The notes under the pieces: model-generated | What the model was told of the DNA's origin: nothing | The model's database searches: none | The model's input: only the letters and a program-made list of their open reading frames with translations | Translations under genes and position numbers: made by a program | Part shown: piece after piece, positions 30,953 through 40,221 of the stretch | Layout of the letters: the number at the start of each line of letters is the position of its first letter | Position numbering within the stretch: position 1 is the stretch's first letter | Assembly (NCBI GenBank): GCA_041917295.1 | Contig: JAYRXX010000073.1 | Coordinates: forward strand, 1-64,000 | Direction: 5' to 3' | Origin: JADKHR01 sp041917295 | GTDB taxonomy: Bacteria > Elusimicrobiota > Elusimicrobia > FEN-1173 | Length of the DNA: 64,000 nucleotides

Positions 30953-32215
30953 ATGCGCAGACGATGGCGACGGCTCCGGATGAACACCGGCGATGTTCCG
31001 CCCCCTTCGACCCGATGGGGGGTGTGGGCCATCGCCACGCTGGCCGTGGGCGGATTTTTCCTGTGGTTTTTTCTTCGCTCCTCCGGTCCGGACACGGGCT
31101 TCGGGGAACGTCCGACCGCGTCGGCGGACGCGGTGCGGTTCGTTGTCACCGCGGGGTCCTTTACCCAGGGGACCCGCCTCTTCAACGTTCTCCACGGGGC
31201 GTCCATCGACCCCAAACTGTCCCAAACCATCGTACAAACCTTATCAAAACTATTGGACCCGCGCTCCCTCAACGAATCCGACCGATACGAAGTCCGCCAC
31301 AGCACCTCGGGGGATTTCCGAAGCCTCTCGGTGACACGCAAACTGGAACGGTTTGTGGTGGAATCCGCCGATGAGGACAAGGTCTCCGGCTTAACGGCCC
31401 GCAAAGAAGCGGTCCCCTTGACCCGATCGGAAAAAACCGCCTCGGGAACATTGACGGACTCGCTGTGGTCCAGCATGAGAGGGCAGGGGTTGGACCCGGT
31501 GGTGATCGTCGAACTTGCGGACATTTTCGCCTGGGACATCGATTTTTTAACGGAGACCCGCGTGGGGGACCGATTCGCTCTCACCTGGGAAGAAGAACGA
31601 ACCCCCGAGGGGCGGCTGGCCACTCTCAAAATTTTGGGGGCCATTTACGACGGGAAGTTCACGGGTCGGCACACGGCGACACGGTTTATGGACGACTATT
31701 ACGCCCACGATGGCGCGTCATTGCGGCGGGCCTTTTTGCACGCGCCGCTCAATTTTCGCCGCATTTCGTCGGGGTTCACCTCGCGGCGGTTCCACCCCAT
31801 TTTGCGAAAGTATCGGGCCCATCACGGCACGGATTACGCCGCCCCGAAAGGCACGCCGGTCGTCACCGTGGGAGACGGGACAGTCTATTTTCGAGGATAC
31901 GCGGGGGGCCTTGGTAACGTTGTTAAAATCCGCCACAACGGAACGTATTCAAGTTACTACGGCCATCTTTCGCGATTTGGCAAAAACATTTCAGCGGGCA
32001 GTCGAGTCAGCCAAGGCCAAGTCGTGGGATACGTGGGATCCACCGGCCTTTCGACAGGCCCACACCTCCACTTTGAAATGATCAAAAACGGGACCAGCGT
32101 CAATTTCTTAACGCTTAAAGTCCCCTCCGTTGGCGGCGTCCCCCCCGCCCGCCTCCCCGCCTTCGAACAAAAACGCGACAAAATCCTCCCCCCCCTCGAA
32201 AAACGCCTCCCCTAA
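30953..32215 (+). CDS. M23-family metallopeptidase, membrane anchored
   Basis: A 420-residue peptidoglycan hydrolase of the lysostaphin/LytM type. A basic N terminus and one helix (about residues 22-42) anchor it in the inner membrane. The middle resembles the OapA/MepM-type region, and the C-terminal LytM domain has the zinc motif HHGTDYAAP, YSSYYGHLS and GPHLHFEM. ATG 30953 is set by the promoter; the longer frame would start within upstream DNA. It overlaps the subtilase tail to tail by 4 bp. Confidence 0.92.
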   Translation: MRRRWRRLRMNTGDVPPPSTRWGVWAIATLAVGGFFLWFFLRSSGPDTGFGERPTASADAVRFVVTAGSFTQGTRLFNVLHGASIDPKLSQTIVQTLSKLLDPRSLNESDRYEVRHSTSGDFRSLSVTRKLERFVVESADEDKVSGLTARKEAVPLTRSEKTASGTLTDSLWSSMRGQGLDPVVIVELADIFAWDIDFLTETRVGDRFALTWEEERTPEGRLATLKILGAIYDGKFTGRHTATRFMDDYYAHDGASLRRAFLHAPLNFRRISSGFTSRRFHPILRKYRAHHGTDYAAPKGTPVVTVGDGTVYFRGYAGGLGNVVKIRHNGTYSSYYGHLSRFGKNISAGSRVSQGQVVGYVGSTGLSTGPHLHFEMIKNGTSVNFLTLKVPSVGGVPPARLPAFEQKRDKILPPLEKRLP

Positions 32216-35200
32216 AGGCCGGCCAAGGCGTTGACCGTCCCGCTCGGGGCCGACCGGTTGCCTTCCCCGTCTCCCGCCCTCAATCGAATGTAATAACGAA
32301 CTCCCGGCCGTAATCCTCCAATATATTTTAAAGTGGGGGACGAAGCGACCTCCAAGTTTTGGTACCCATTTGCATAGGACGCAAACGTTTGGCTCTCGGA
32401 GACGTCCAAGAAATAGCCCGTGACGCCCCGGTTGTCATTGGATGCCGACCACACCAGCTTGATCATCCCTTTCACATCCGTCACCGCGGAGAGACCCGAA
32501 GGCGCACTGGGAGCTTCCGCGCTGGGTCGGGTGGTTATTGTCACAGGTTGGCTATTGGCGGACATATTCCCCGCCGCATCCTTGGCCCTGAGGCGCAAAT
32601 AGTAATTGCGCGAAGGATTCAGACCTGTTATTCGGTAACCCAGCCGGTCCTCTTTTTTTAAGTATTGTTGGTCCATTCCCAACAACCGCGTGGCGAACAG
32701 TGGATCGGTGGACAAATCAAATTGATAATCCGCAACACCCACATTGTCCGTTGATGGGTCCCACTGGAAATAAAATGCGGTGGGCTCCACGCGCAGAATT
32801 TGAACATTTCCCGGCACCCCCGGGGCTTGGGTATCCCCCGAACTGTTATCCACGACCGCGTTCACCGGGACACTGTGGGCAGAGGTATTCCCATCGCCGT
32901 CCCCGGCCCTCATTCGGACATAATACCGAGTTCCGGGTTGAAGTCCGGTAATCGTCCTCCGCAGGGGCGCCACACCCATGGCAAGATTTTGATACCCAGG
33001 CACAAAACTCGTGAACTGAGGACTGACCGAAACATCCAGGTAATACACCGTCTGCCCGTAATCGTCGTCTGACTCGTTCCATTGCAATACCAAACCGCGA
33101 TAAGCGGGCAAGAGGGACAACCCCGTGGGAGCGCTGGGCACAGAAGCGGTCGGACGCGTCACTGCGCTGGCCACGGAACTGTTCGGTGATGTATTTCCCG
33201 CCGCGTCGCGCGCCCGCACACGCAAGTGGTATTTGGTTGACGGTCGGAGCCCGGTGACCATGGTGGTTTGATTTGCGTCCAACCCCAACGGACGGGCGTT
33301 GTAGCCTGGGACCAGGTTCACGAATCCCGAATCCAATGCCACGTCCAGTAGGTAACCCGTGACGCGCCGATTGTCAAAGGGTTCATACCAACTTACAAAG
33401 AGACTGTCCCACTTCCGGTAATGAACATTCACATCTCCTGGCGCGGCGGGGGCCTGAACGTCCAACAAACCTTTAAAGAAATGGTTTGTTTGGACGTAAT
33501 CCGATTTGTTTCCCGCTAAATCCCGAGCATAAATTCGAACATAGCAGGTTTTGTTTACCGGAAGGTTATTAAAAATGTATTGGGTGACGTTTCCAATATT
33601 GAATTGGTTTTGGCCTGTGTCCGCTATTGTGGAGAACGTGATGAGATAAGAATCAACGCCCACGTTATCCGTAGAGGGCGACCACTGCAAGACCGCCGAG
33701 GTGGCCGATCGGGGTGTCCAATAAATGTTGGGGGGATTTGTCGGCGCCTGCATATCGTTTGATGTGGAAACATAGTTGTATGAATAGTCAGAAAAATTAC
33801 CGTCTATTTCTTCACCTCGCACGCGAAGATGATAGGTCCTGTTTGGTTCGAGATTTTCCGCATGAATTTCACCCGAGTAAGTTCCAATCGTAAGTTTGGA
33901 TTTTTGCTTGTCGATTAGGATCTGAAAATTCGGATCAACAGATATGTCATAGTCATACCGTGTGAATGTGGAGTTAAGGGAGAAGTAACCCCAAAAATCG
34001 GTTGTTCTGCCCTGACTTGTTAATTGATATATATCGATTGTTGGAAGGGTTGGAGGGAGAAGCAGAGTAACAGCGCTTTTTACCTCGCTGGGCACGGACC
34101 GGTTGCCGAAAAAATCATACGCCGACACCCGTGCGAAATATTCAGTTCCTGGCTTTAAATGAGTGAAGCGGATTTTATCTTCCGCTCCCACGTCAATTGA
34201 GACCATGGGATTAAAACGACTGTTTGTGGATCGGTCAACGATGTATCCCCGAACGGATTGGTTGTCCGTCGAACGGGACCATCGAAGTTCCATCCCTTTG
34301 TTCGACAGAACAGTCAGTGTAAGATTCGTCGGCTCTGTGGGCGCTTCGTTGTCCGGTGTATCAATATTCAGACTGTTCATCGCATTAACGAGTCCGTATC
34401 CAAAATTAGAGTCAAACCCTGTAGAACCAATATCCGTTGATTTGCCAAGTATCTGGCGGACAATTTGATTGTTGTCAAATGTCGGGTACTTGCTAAGCAC
34501 CAGGGCCGCAACACCGACAACATGCGGACACGCCATGCTTGTGCCTTGCAAATGCCCATATCCCCCCGGCACACTCGACCAAATATCAACGCCCGGCGCC
34601 GCCACATCAATTTTGTTTCCATAGTTGGAAAAGCTTGCCTTTGCGTTCAATGAATCTGTTGCCGACACAGCGATGACGTTGGGACATCCAGCGGGAGAAA
34701 AATCCGCGACGTCACGATTGGAGTTTCCCGCAGCTGCTACGACGAGAACCCCTCGATTGTGCGCGTAGTTGATCGCATCTTTTAATACTGTTATCTCCCC
34801 CTGTGTTGTGCTATCACATCGTTGTTCGGCTACCCAGCTATTATTGATAATATCCGCGCCATTATCCGTAGCATAAACTAACCCTTTAGCGGCATTTGTG
34901 TTATTTCCATTGCCAATGTCATCAAGAAATTTAAGAGCCATTATTTTTGCTTTCGGAGCAACGCCGATCACGCCTTTTCCGTTGTTGCCAATCGCGGCGA
35001 TGGTCCCTGCCACATGAGTTCCGTGATGGTGATCATCCATGGGATAATTGTCGTTGTTAACAAAATCCCACCCATTCACGTCGTCCACGTATCCATTACC
35101 ATCATCATCGATCCCATTTCCGGGGGTTTCCCGTGTGGCCACCCAAATATTTCCCGCCAAATCTTCGTGAGTCATGTCCACGCCCGTATCCAACACCGCC

Positions 35201-36126
35201 ACCACCACCCCTTCCCCTTTCGGAGAATTATCCCATGCCGCTTCGGCATTGATGCGATTCAGACCCCAGAGATTACCGGTCACATACGCCGGGTCATTTA
35301 CAACCGCGGTCTTGCAAACATGGTTTAACTCCACGCTCTCCACGTTGGGGTCCCTGCGCAAAAATTCCATGACGTCTTGGACATCTCGGCTTGGGTCAAA
35401 GGCCACAACATGGGTGCGCTCAAGCCTGTTAAGGCTTTGCGCGGCCAGTTCAGCTCCGCCCGGCGGAACTCGGGAGATTCTCCCCTTTGAAACATCTGCA
35501 CTCGCCGCCTTGGCACCCGACGAATGCTGGATCAACGGCTCAACCGACTGCACGGACAACGACGATATATCCCCGCCAAATTTGGCCAGTCCTACCGACG
35601 CGCTGGACGCTTTTCCTTCACCTGTCTCCGCCTTGAATCGGACAAGAATTTCACCCGGAGCGTAAGGAAGATCGGCCGTGACCGTTAATTTAAAAACGGC
35701 ACTCGCCCGCTGCCCACCCCCGTCGACCACCACCACCGTCACATTTGCGCTCCCCTCCTTGTCCGCTGACGGTCGAATCGTGATCCTCCGTCGGGAGCCC
35801 TCACCGCTCACCTCAATTTGGGCGTCCGGCAACACGTCCGGCTGGTCACTTGTGGCCGCGACTTTCAGAGATTCGGGCGGGGTTTCTGTGTCATGTACCA
35901 GAAATGTGGCGGTCGCAACACCTGCGACAGCGATTGTGCGATCCACTATTTTTGAAATCGTGGGAAGTTCATTTTCTTTCTGGGGGGTTTCCTCTTGCTT
36001 CGATCCCTCAACCGCTCTCTTGGACGCCCGCAATATCCCCAGATCCCAATCGCCCATTGTTTGGCCCGCCAACAAACACAAGCACATCGTTATGGCTATT
36101 GATTCTTTCAAGGCTTTATTAAACAT
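32212..36126 (-). CDS. Secreted subtilisin-like serine protease with about seven fibronectin III repeats
   Basis: A 1304-residue exported protease. In order: signal peptide (~1-25); an Ig-like domain (~55-150); a fervidolysin-type propeptide starting APGEILVRFKAE; and an S8 catalytic domain with AVLDTGVDMTHEDLAG, HGTHVAGTIAAIG and GTSMACPHVVGVAAL (all three catalytic residues). About seven FN3 modules follow, with markers like WSPSTDNVGV and YYLRLRAKDAAGN. The stretch around 33.5-35.0 kb is visibly more AT-rich than the rest. Probably degrades external protein; no sorting signal is seen. Confidence 0.93.
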   Translation of the reverse strand: MFNKALKESIAITMCLCLLAGQTMGDWDLGILRASKRAVEGSKQEETPQKENELPTISKIVDRTIAVAGVATATFLVHDTETPPESLKVAATSDQPDVLPDAQIEVSGEGSRRRITIRPSADKEGSANVTVVVVDGGGQRASAVFKLTVTADLPYAPGEILVRFKAETGEGKASSASVGLAKFGGDISSLSVQSVEPLIQHSSGAKAASADVSKGRISRVPPGGAELAAQSLNRLERTHVVAFDPSRDVQDVMEFLRRDPNVESVELNHVCKTAVVNDPAYVTGNLWGLNRINAEAAWDNSPKGEGVVVAVLDTGVDMTHEDLAGNIWVATRETPGNGIDDDGNGYVDDVNGWDFVNNDNYPMDDHHHGTHVAGTIAAIGNNGKGVIGVAPKAKIMALKFLDDIGNGNNTNAAKGLVYATDNGADIINNSWVAEQRCDSTTQGEITVLKDAINYAHNRGVLVVAAAGNSNRDVADFSPAGCPNVIAVSATDSLNAKASFSNYGNKIDVAAPGVDIWSSVPGGYGHLQGTSMACPHVVGVAALVLSKYPTFDNNQIVRQILGKSTDIGSTGFDSNFGYGLVNAMNSLNIDTPDNEAPTEPTNLTLTVLSNKGMELRWSRSTDNQSVRGYIVDRSTNSRFNPMVSIDVGAEDKIRFTHLKPGTEYFARVSAYDFFGNRSVPSEVKSAVTLLLPPTLPTIDIYQLTSQGRTTDFWGYFSLNSTFTRYDYDISVDPNFQILIDKQKSKLTIGTYSGEIHAENLEPNRTYHLRVRGEEIDGNFSDYSYNYVSTSNDMQAPTNPPNIYWTPRSATSAVLQWSPSTDNVGVDSYLITFSTIADTGQNQFNIGNVTQYIFNNLPVNKTCYVRIYARDLAGNKSDYVQTNHFFKGLLDVQAPAAPGDVNVHYRKWDSLFVSWYEPFDNRRVTGYLLDVALDSGFVNLVPGYNARPLGLDANQTTMVTGLRPSTKYHLRVRARDAAGNTSPNSSVASAVTRPTASVPSAPTGLSLLPAYRGLVLQWNESDDDYGQTVYYLDVSVSPQFTSFVPGYQNLAMGVAPLRRTITGLQPGTRYYVRMRAGDGDGNTSAHSVPVNAVVDNSSGDTQAPGVPGNVQILRVEPTAFYFQWDPSTDNVGVADYQFDLSTDPLFATRLLGMDQQYLKKEDRLGYRITGLNPSRNYYLRLRAKDAAGNMSANSQPVTITTRPSAEAPSAPSGLSAVTDVKGMIKLVWSASNDNRGVTGYFLDVSESQTFASYANGYQNLEVASSPTLKYIGGLRPGVRYYIRLRAGDGEGNRSAPSGTVNALAGL

Positions 36127-36158
36127 ACACCCTCCATTTTTCCATTAATGTGTGACGG

Positions 36159-36662
36159 TTATTTCCCTTTCCCTTGAGTCTTTTTTCCAAAGTAATAGTT
36201 CAACGAAACATTAAGGACGTTCTGGTAATCCCATTCTTCTTTATGTCCGTTTTCCTCTTTCACCCGCAATCCCGCCGGTCCCATGTCCACTTGAAAAGTC
36301 AACCGTTTTCCCAAACGAACCTCACCTCCCACAAACAGAAGCAAGGCCACCCCGCGTTGGCCCTCTCCACGATAAGGGGAGAGAACACTCATCTCCATTC
36401 CCCCCAATGGCCGAACCTTCCAACCCGGCTTTTCCATCAAGTAAGTCCCCCGCCCACTGAAGGCCAACCCATCCCCCAATAAAACCCGCCCTTCCCCGCT
36501 AATCCTGGGCGACACCGCATAACGCAAACCCGCGCCCCCGTATGTTCCTAACACTGCCCATCGATGGTTTGGAAATTCAGCCCAACTATTCACACCTGCA
36601 AACCCAAGCATCAACGCGATTGCCCATTTTAAAAGCATCACCCGTTGTATTCTATTTTCCAT
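36159..36662 (-). CDS. Small outer-membrane beta-barrel-like protein
   Basis: A 167-residue protein with a signal peptide (~1-27, ending near NSWA) and alternating-polarity strands, for example LGTYGGAGLRYAVSP and VNVSLNYYF-like NVLNVSLNYYFGKK at the end. The terminal aromatic in LNYYF is typical of barrel strands. No family is recognised with confidence. It lies 32 bp downstream of the subtilase start in the same direction and may be a separate unit. Confidence 0.55.
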   Translation of the reverse strand: MENRIQRVMLLKWAIALMLGFAGVNSWAEFPNHRWAVLGTYGGAGLRYAVSPRISGEGRVLLGDGLAFSGRGTYLMEKPGWKVRPLGGMEMSVLSPYRGEGQRGVALLLFVGGEVRLGKRLTFQVDMGPAGLRVKEENGHKEEWDYQNVLNVSLNYYFGKKTQGKGK

Positions 36663-36795
36663 CGTTTCCCTCCGGAAAACTCAGATCAGGCTGCACCATA
36701 ATTAAACAAGAACCTTCTTAAGTTTCACTTAAGAACTTGCAAACAAATTGCAAAATGTTGTGAATTTCCAGTAAACAATCACCAATTCCCCAATT

Positions 36796-36899
36796 GGGGG
36801 ACGGAGTATAATTATTCACTAGAATTGCAACTTGGCAAGCGTCATATCTCTATTCCCATCTTGTATCCCATTCTAGTGAATAAATATACTCCGTCCCCC
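36796..36899. repeat. 104-bp MITE-like inverted-repeat element
   Basis: Ends at 36796-36825 and 36870-36899 are complementary at 29 of 30 positions, beginning GGGGGACGGAGTATA, around a 44-bp unrelated centre. No ORF fits inside. The sequence differs from the RAYT repeats at 3.5-4.5 kb and from the TAGTGTAGTG elements. Its right edge coincides with the stop codon of the next gene. Confidence 0.8.
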
Positions 36900-37396
36900 T
36901 AGGGGGTTAATGCTTGGAGGGCGTCGGAGCGGAGGCGGGCCATGCTGCGGCTTACGTCGCCGAAGGCTCGGAGGGACCCTTCTTCAAAAAGTAGTCGGGA
37001 TACCTCTTTATATTTCCATGCTGGTTGGAAACCTCGGGGTAATAGGAGTGGCCAGAGAAACGATCGGCCAATAACGATCTCGCCGCTCCAGGGAATAACA
37101 GCGTTAATGTTGGAGTACAAATACCCTATGCAACCGCCCGTTTCCTCTTCCTTTATTGGAACTCCCGGGATGAGTCCCGACAGGCCAGATTGTTTAGTCC
37201 AATAGCGAAGATCCTTTAAGTAGAGAACACTCTCTTTGACCTCGTATGTCAAAATTGTCCCTCGCAAACACGCCCCATGGGGAGAGGCCGGCTTTAATCC
37301 CCACGAAATAGGATTAAAAAGCTTCGGTGGAAAGGAAGTGATGACGTCGTATTCTTTGCCTTGAAACACCATCCTATCCGGCAGTTGCGCGCTCAT
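36899..37396 (-). CDS. Uncharacterised protein ending at the inverted-repeat element
   Basis: A 165-residue protein of unknown family, with mixed alpha/beta composition and no signal peptide or membrane helix. Segments such as VITSFPPKLFNPISWGLKP and IVIGRSFLWPLLLPRGFQ do not match a family I know. The TAG stop uses the last base of the element at 36796-36899, so the insertion may have trimmed or replaced the original C terminus. ATG 37396. Confidence 0.6.
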   Translation of the reverse strand: MSAQLPDRMVFQGKEYDVITSFPPKLFNPISWGLKPASPHGACLRGTILTYEVKESVLYLKDLRYWTKQSGLSGLIPGVPIKEEETGGCIGYLYSNINAVIPWSGEIVIGRSFLWPLLLPRGFQPAWKYKEVSRLLFEEGSLRAFGDVSRSMARLRSDALQALTP

Positions 37397-37544
37397 ATGA
37401 CCTCCATCGATACTCCCCGTTTCTGTTCACCCCCCCTCCTGGCGACAAATTGGCCAGTCTTTTTAAATCATTGTATATCAATGCATTTAAAATAAATATC
37501 AGGGGGTCTTCCTGAACAAGTTGGAAATTGGTAGATTCTACACC
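37397..37544. promoter_or_regulatory. Regulatory region upstream of pstS
   Basis: An AT-rich stretch with the dyad CATTG-TATAT-CAATG at 37469-37483. TAGATT at 37533-37538 lies 6 nt before the GTG at 37545, again a leaderless layout. I find no convincing pair of Pho-box repeats, so PhoB control is only presumed from the genes. Confidence 0.35.
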
Positions 37545-38381
37545 GTGAGAAAAGTCATCTCTTTCTTTTTATTGATTGGTTTCAGCTTAACGTTGGCGGC
37601 GTCCGAGGCTGTGACCATCAAGGGCTCGGACACCATGGTGATTTTAAACCAGCGGTGGGCGGAAAAATACATGTCCGATCGACCGGAAACGGTGATTCAA
37701 GTGACGGGCGGCGGGTCGGGCACAGGGATTGCCGCTCTGTTGGCCGGGGCCACGGACATCTGCGCTTCGTCCCGGCCAATGAAAGAAAAAGAACGCTTGG
37801 CCCTTCAGGCAAAAACGGGACGGACCCCGGTGGAAATCGCCGTAGCCAAAGACGGCATTGCCATCTATTTTAACGAAGGCAATCCACTCACCGAACTCTC
37901 CCTGGAACATGTGGCTTTGATTTATCGAGGAAAAATCACCAACTGGCGCGACTTGGGCGGCCCAGACCAAAAAATCATTCTCTATTCCCGGGAAAACAAT
38001 TCTGGCACCTACGAATTTTTCAAAGAGCACGTGTTGAAGAAAAAAGATTTCACCCCGTTCGCTCAGTGTCTTCCCGGCACGGCGTCGGTGGCCAACGCCG
38101 TGGCCCGGGACAAACGCGGCATCGGCTACGGCGGCGCGGCTTACGCGAAAGGAATTCGCTTTTGCGCCATCAAACCCGACGCAACCACCCCGGGCATTTT
38201 GCCCAACGAAACCCATATCCTCGATGGCTCCTATCCGGTCAGCCGGAACCTCTTTTTTTATCTGCGCGACGAGCCCGCGGGCGCCATTAAAAAATTCCTT
38301 GATTTCGTGTTGAGCCCCGAGGGCCAGGCCATCGTGGCCAAGGTCGGCTATTACCCCATCGCGTCAGCGAAACAGCCATGA
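37545..38381 (+). CDS. pstS: Phosphate ABC transporter substrate-binding protein
   Basis: Periplasmic phosphate receptor of the Pst system. From GTG 37545 the 278-residue protein has a signal peptide (VISFFLLIGFSLTLAA). The PstS phosphate-binding segments are IKGSDTM, TGGGSGTGIAALL, DICASSRPMK and SRENNSGTYEFF. A TTG at 37521 would add 8 residues before the signal and is less likely. It overlaps pstC by 4 nt (ATGA), starting the pstSCAB1B2-phoU operon. Confidence 0.93.
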   Translation: MRKVISFFLLIGFSLTLAASEAVTIKGSDTMVILNQRWAEKYMSDRPETVIQVTGGGSGTGIAALLAGATDICASSRPMKEKERLALQAKTGRTPVEIAVAKDGIAIYFNEGNPLTELSLEHVALIYRGKITNWRDLGGPDQKIILYSRENNSGTYEFFKEHVLKKKDFTPFAQCLPGTASVANAVARDKRGIGYGGAAYAKGIRFCAIKPDATTPGILPNETHILDGSYPVSRNLFFYLRDEPAGAIKKFLDFVLSPEGQAIVAKVGYYPIASAKQP

Positions 38382-39316
38382 ACCGCCCCCCCCTCGTTGA
38401 ACGCATCATTGAAAACGCCATCCGTGTCAGCGCGGGCGTGGCCATCGTCGGCTTGATCCTGATTTTTGTGTTTATCGGAAAAGAGGCCCTGCCCCTGTTC
38501 ACGTCGGCGGAAGCGCGACAGGAGGCAAGCCTGTCAAAACTGTTCATCGCCCAGGTTCCGGAAGAGGGCGAACCCCCGTCCCACATGTGGCAACCGGTGT
38601 CGGAATTGCCGAAATATTCCTTGTGGCCTCTCATCATCGGCACGCTGAAAGTGACCGTGGTGGCGTTGGTGTTTGCGTTTCCTTTGGCGCTGGGGGCGGC
38701 GCTGTTCACCTCCGAATTCGCCCCGCCCTGGCTAAGGGAAATCGTCAAACCCGTCATTGAAATGCTGGCAGGGATTCCGTCGGTGGTGTTGGGGTTTTTC
38801 GCTCTGATTGTGATGGCCTCCACCATCCAAGATTTGTTTGGGCTGGACTACCGGCTCAACACCGTCAACGCGGGCATCGCGTTGGGCCTGGCGGTGATTC
38901 CCATTGTCTTTACCGTGGCCGAAGACGCGCTCACCGCCGTCCCGCAAAGCTACCGACATGGGTCCATCGCTTTGGGCGCCACGCCGTGGCAAACGGCTCG
39001 GCGGGTGGTATTGCCGGCGGCGTTTCCGGGCCTGTTTGCCGCGGGGATCTTAGGGTTCGGCCGGGCCATTGGGGAAACCATGATCGTGTTGATGGCTTCG
39101 GGCAACCAAGCTATTCCTTCCTGGAATTTGGGTTATGGGTTCCGGAGCCTGTCGGCCACGGTGGCTTCCGAACTGGGCGAAGTAGTACGGGGAAGCCCCC
39201 ACTACCACGTGCTGTTTTTTATCGGTGTCCTTCTTTTTGTTTTCACGTTTTTAATCAACCTGCTTGGCCAAATGTGGGTGGGCCGCATGAACCGCAAGCT
39301 CACGGGGCAACGATGA
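38378..39316 (+). CDS. pstC: Phosphate ABC transporter permease PstC
   Basis: A 312-residue inner-membrane permease with about six helices. The ABC-coupling EAA loop is visible around YRHGSIALGATPWQTARRVVLPAAFPGLFAAGILGFGRAIGET, cited here by its core GATPWQTARRVVLPAA. EMLAGIPSVVLGFFAL is typical of PstC. It pairs with PstA and overlaps neighbours at both ends by 4 nt. Confidence 0.94.
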   Translation: MNRPPLVERIIENAIRVSAGVAIVGLILIFVFIGKEALPLFTSAEARQEASLSKLFIAQVPEEGEPPSHMWQPVSELPKYSLWPLIIGTLKVTVVALVFAFPLALGAALFTSEFAPPWLREIVKPVIEMLAGIPSVVLGFFALIVMASTIQDLFGLDYRLNTVNAGIALGLAVIPIVFTVAEDALTAVPQSYRHGSIALGATPWQTARRVVLPAAFPGLFAAGILGFGRAIGETMIVLMASGNQAIPSWNLGYGFRSLSATVASELGEVVRGSPHYHVLFFIGVLLFVFTFLINLLGQMWVGRMNRKLTGQR

Positions 39317-40221
39317 AACGGCGTTGGATCAATTTTACCAGCGTATTTTTTACGGCGGTCACCGGCTTGGCTTGCCTTCTATTAACAGCGATGGTGGCGC
39401 TTATTTTGGGCAACATTGTCCGACACGGGATCGGCCACATCTCCTGGGCTTTCCTCAGCCAAGCGCCCCACAGCGGCATGACGGAAGGCGGGATATTCCC
39501 CGCAATATTCGGCACCGCTGTTCTGGTCCTTCTCATGACCGTGGCGGTGGTCCCCCTTGGCGTCTCCACCGCCATCTACCTGCAAGAATACGCGCCCAAA
39601 AATTCCCGCTGGGTCCACGTGGTTCGGCTGGCCATACAAAATTTAGCGGGGGTGCCCGCGATCGTGTTCGGGCTGTTCGGGTTAGGATTTTTTATCCAAT
39701 TTGTGGGCCAGGGCCTGGACACGTTTTTCTTTAACGGAAAACTCTATTTCGGTCAGCCGGCCATCCTGTGGGCGGCCTTGACGTTGGCGTTGCTTACCCT
39801 TCCGACAGTGGTGGTCTCAACGGAAGAAGCCCTGCGCGTCGTTCCCCCCAGCCACCGGGAAGTGGCCTATTCTTTGGGGGCCACACGCTGGCAAATGGTT
39901 CGCCATGTGTTGCTTCCTCAAGCCGTGGGCGGTATTTTGACCGGAACCATTTTGGCGGTCAGCCGCGGCGCGGGCGAAGTGGCGCCCATATTATTCACGG
40001 GCGCGGCGTATTACCTTCCCTATCTCCCCACGCGGCTCAACCACCAGTTTATGGAATTGGGCTACCACGTCTACGTGATGGCCACCCAAAGCCCCGACGT
40101 GGACGCCACGTTGCCGATCTTGTATGCCACGGTGTTGGTGCTGTTGGTTTTGACGTTCGGACTAAACTTTACGGCCATCATCATCCGATCCAAAATCCGT
40201 AGGCGGTTGCGCGGACGATGA
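39313..40221 (+). CDS. pstA: Phosphate ABC transporter permease PstA
   Basis: A 302-residue permease partner of PstC. It has NLAGVPAIVFGLFGLGFF, the coupling loop LGATRWQMVRHVLLPQAVGG and GAGEVAPILFTGAAYY. ATG 39313 overlaps the pstC stop; the longer frame further upstream is antisense-like pstC in another frame. It overlaps pstB1 by 4 nt. Confidence 0.94.
   Translation: MKRRWINFTSVFFTAVTGLACLLLTAMVALILGNIVRHGIGHISWAFLSQAPHSGMTEGGIFPAIFGTAVLVLLMTVAVVPLGVSTAIYLQEYAPKNSRWVHVVRLAIQNLAGVPAIVFGLFGLGFFIQFVGQGLDTFFFNGKLYFGQPAILWAALTLALLTLPTVVVSTEEALRVVPPSHREVAYSLGATRWQMVRHVLLPQAVGGILTGTILAVSRGAGEVAPILFTGAAYYLPYLPTRLNHQFMELGYHVYVMATQSPDVDATLPILYATVLVLLVLTFGLNFTAIIIRSKIRRRLRGR

Noticed and set aside
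37397..37544. Pho box upstream of pstS
   Set aside because: No pair of CTGTCAT-like repeats with 11-bp spacing could be found; only an unrelated short dyad is visible.
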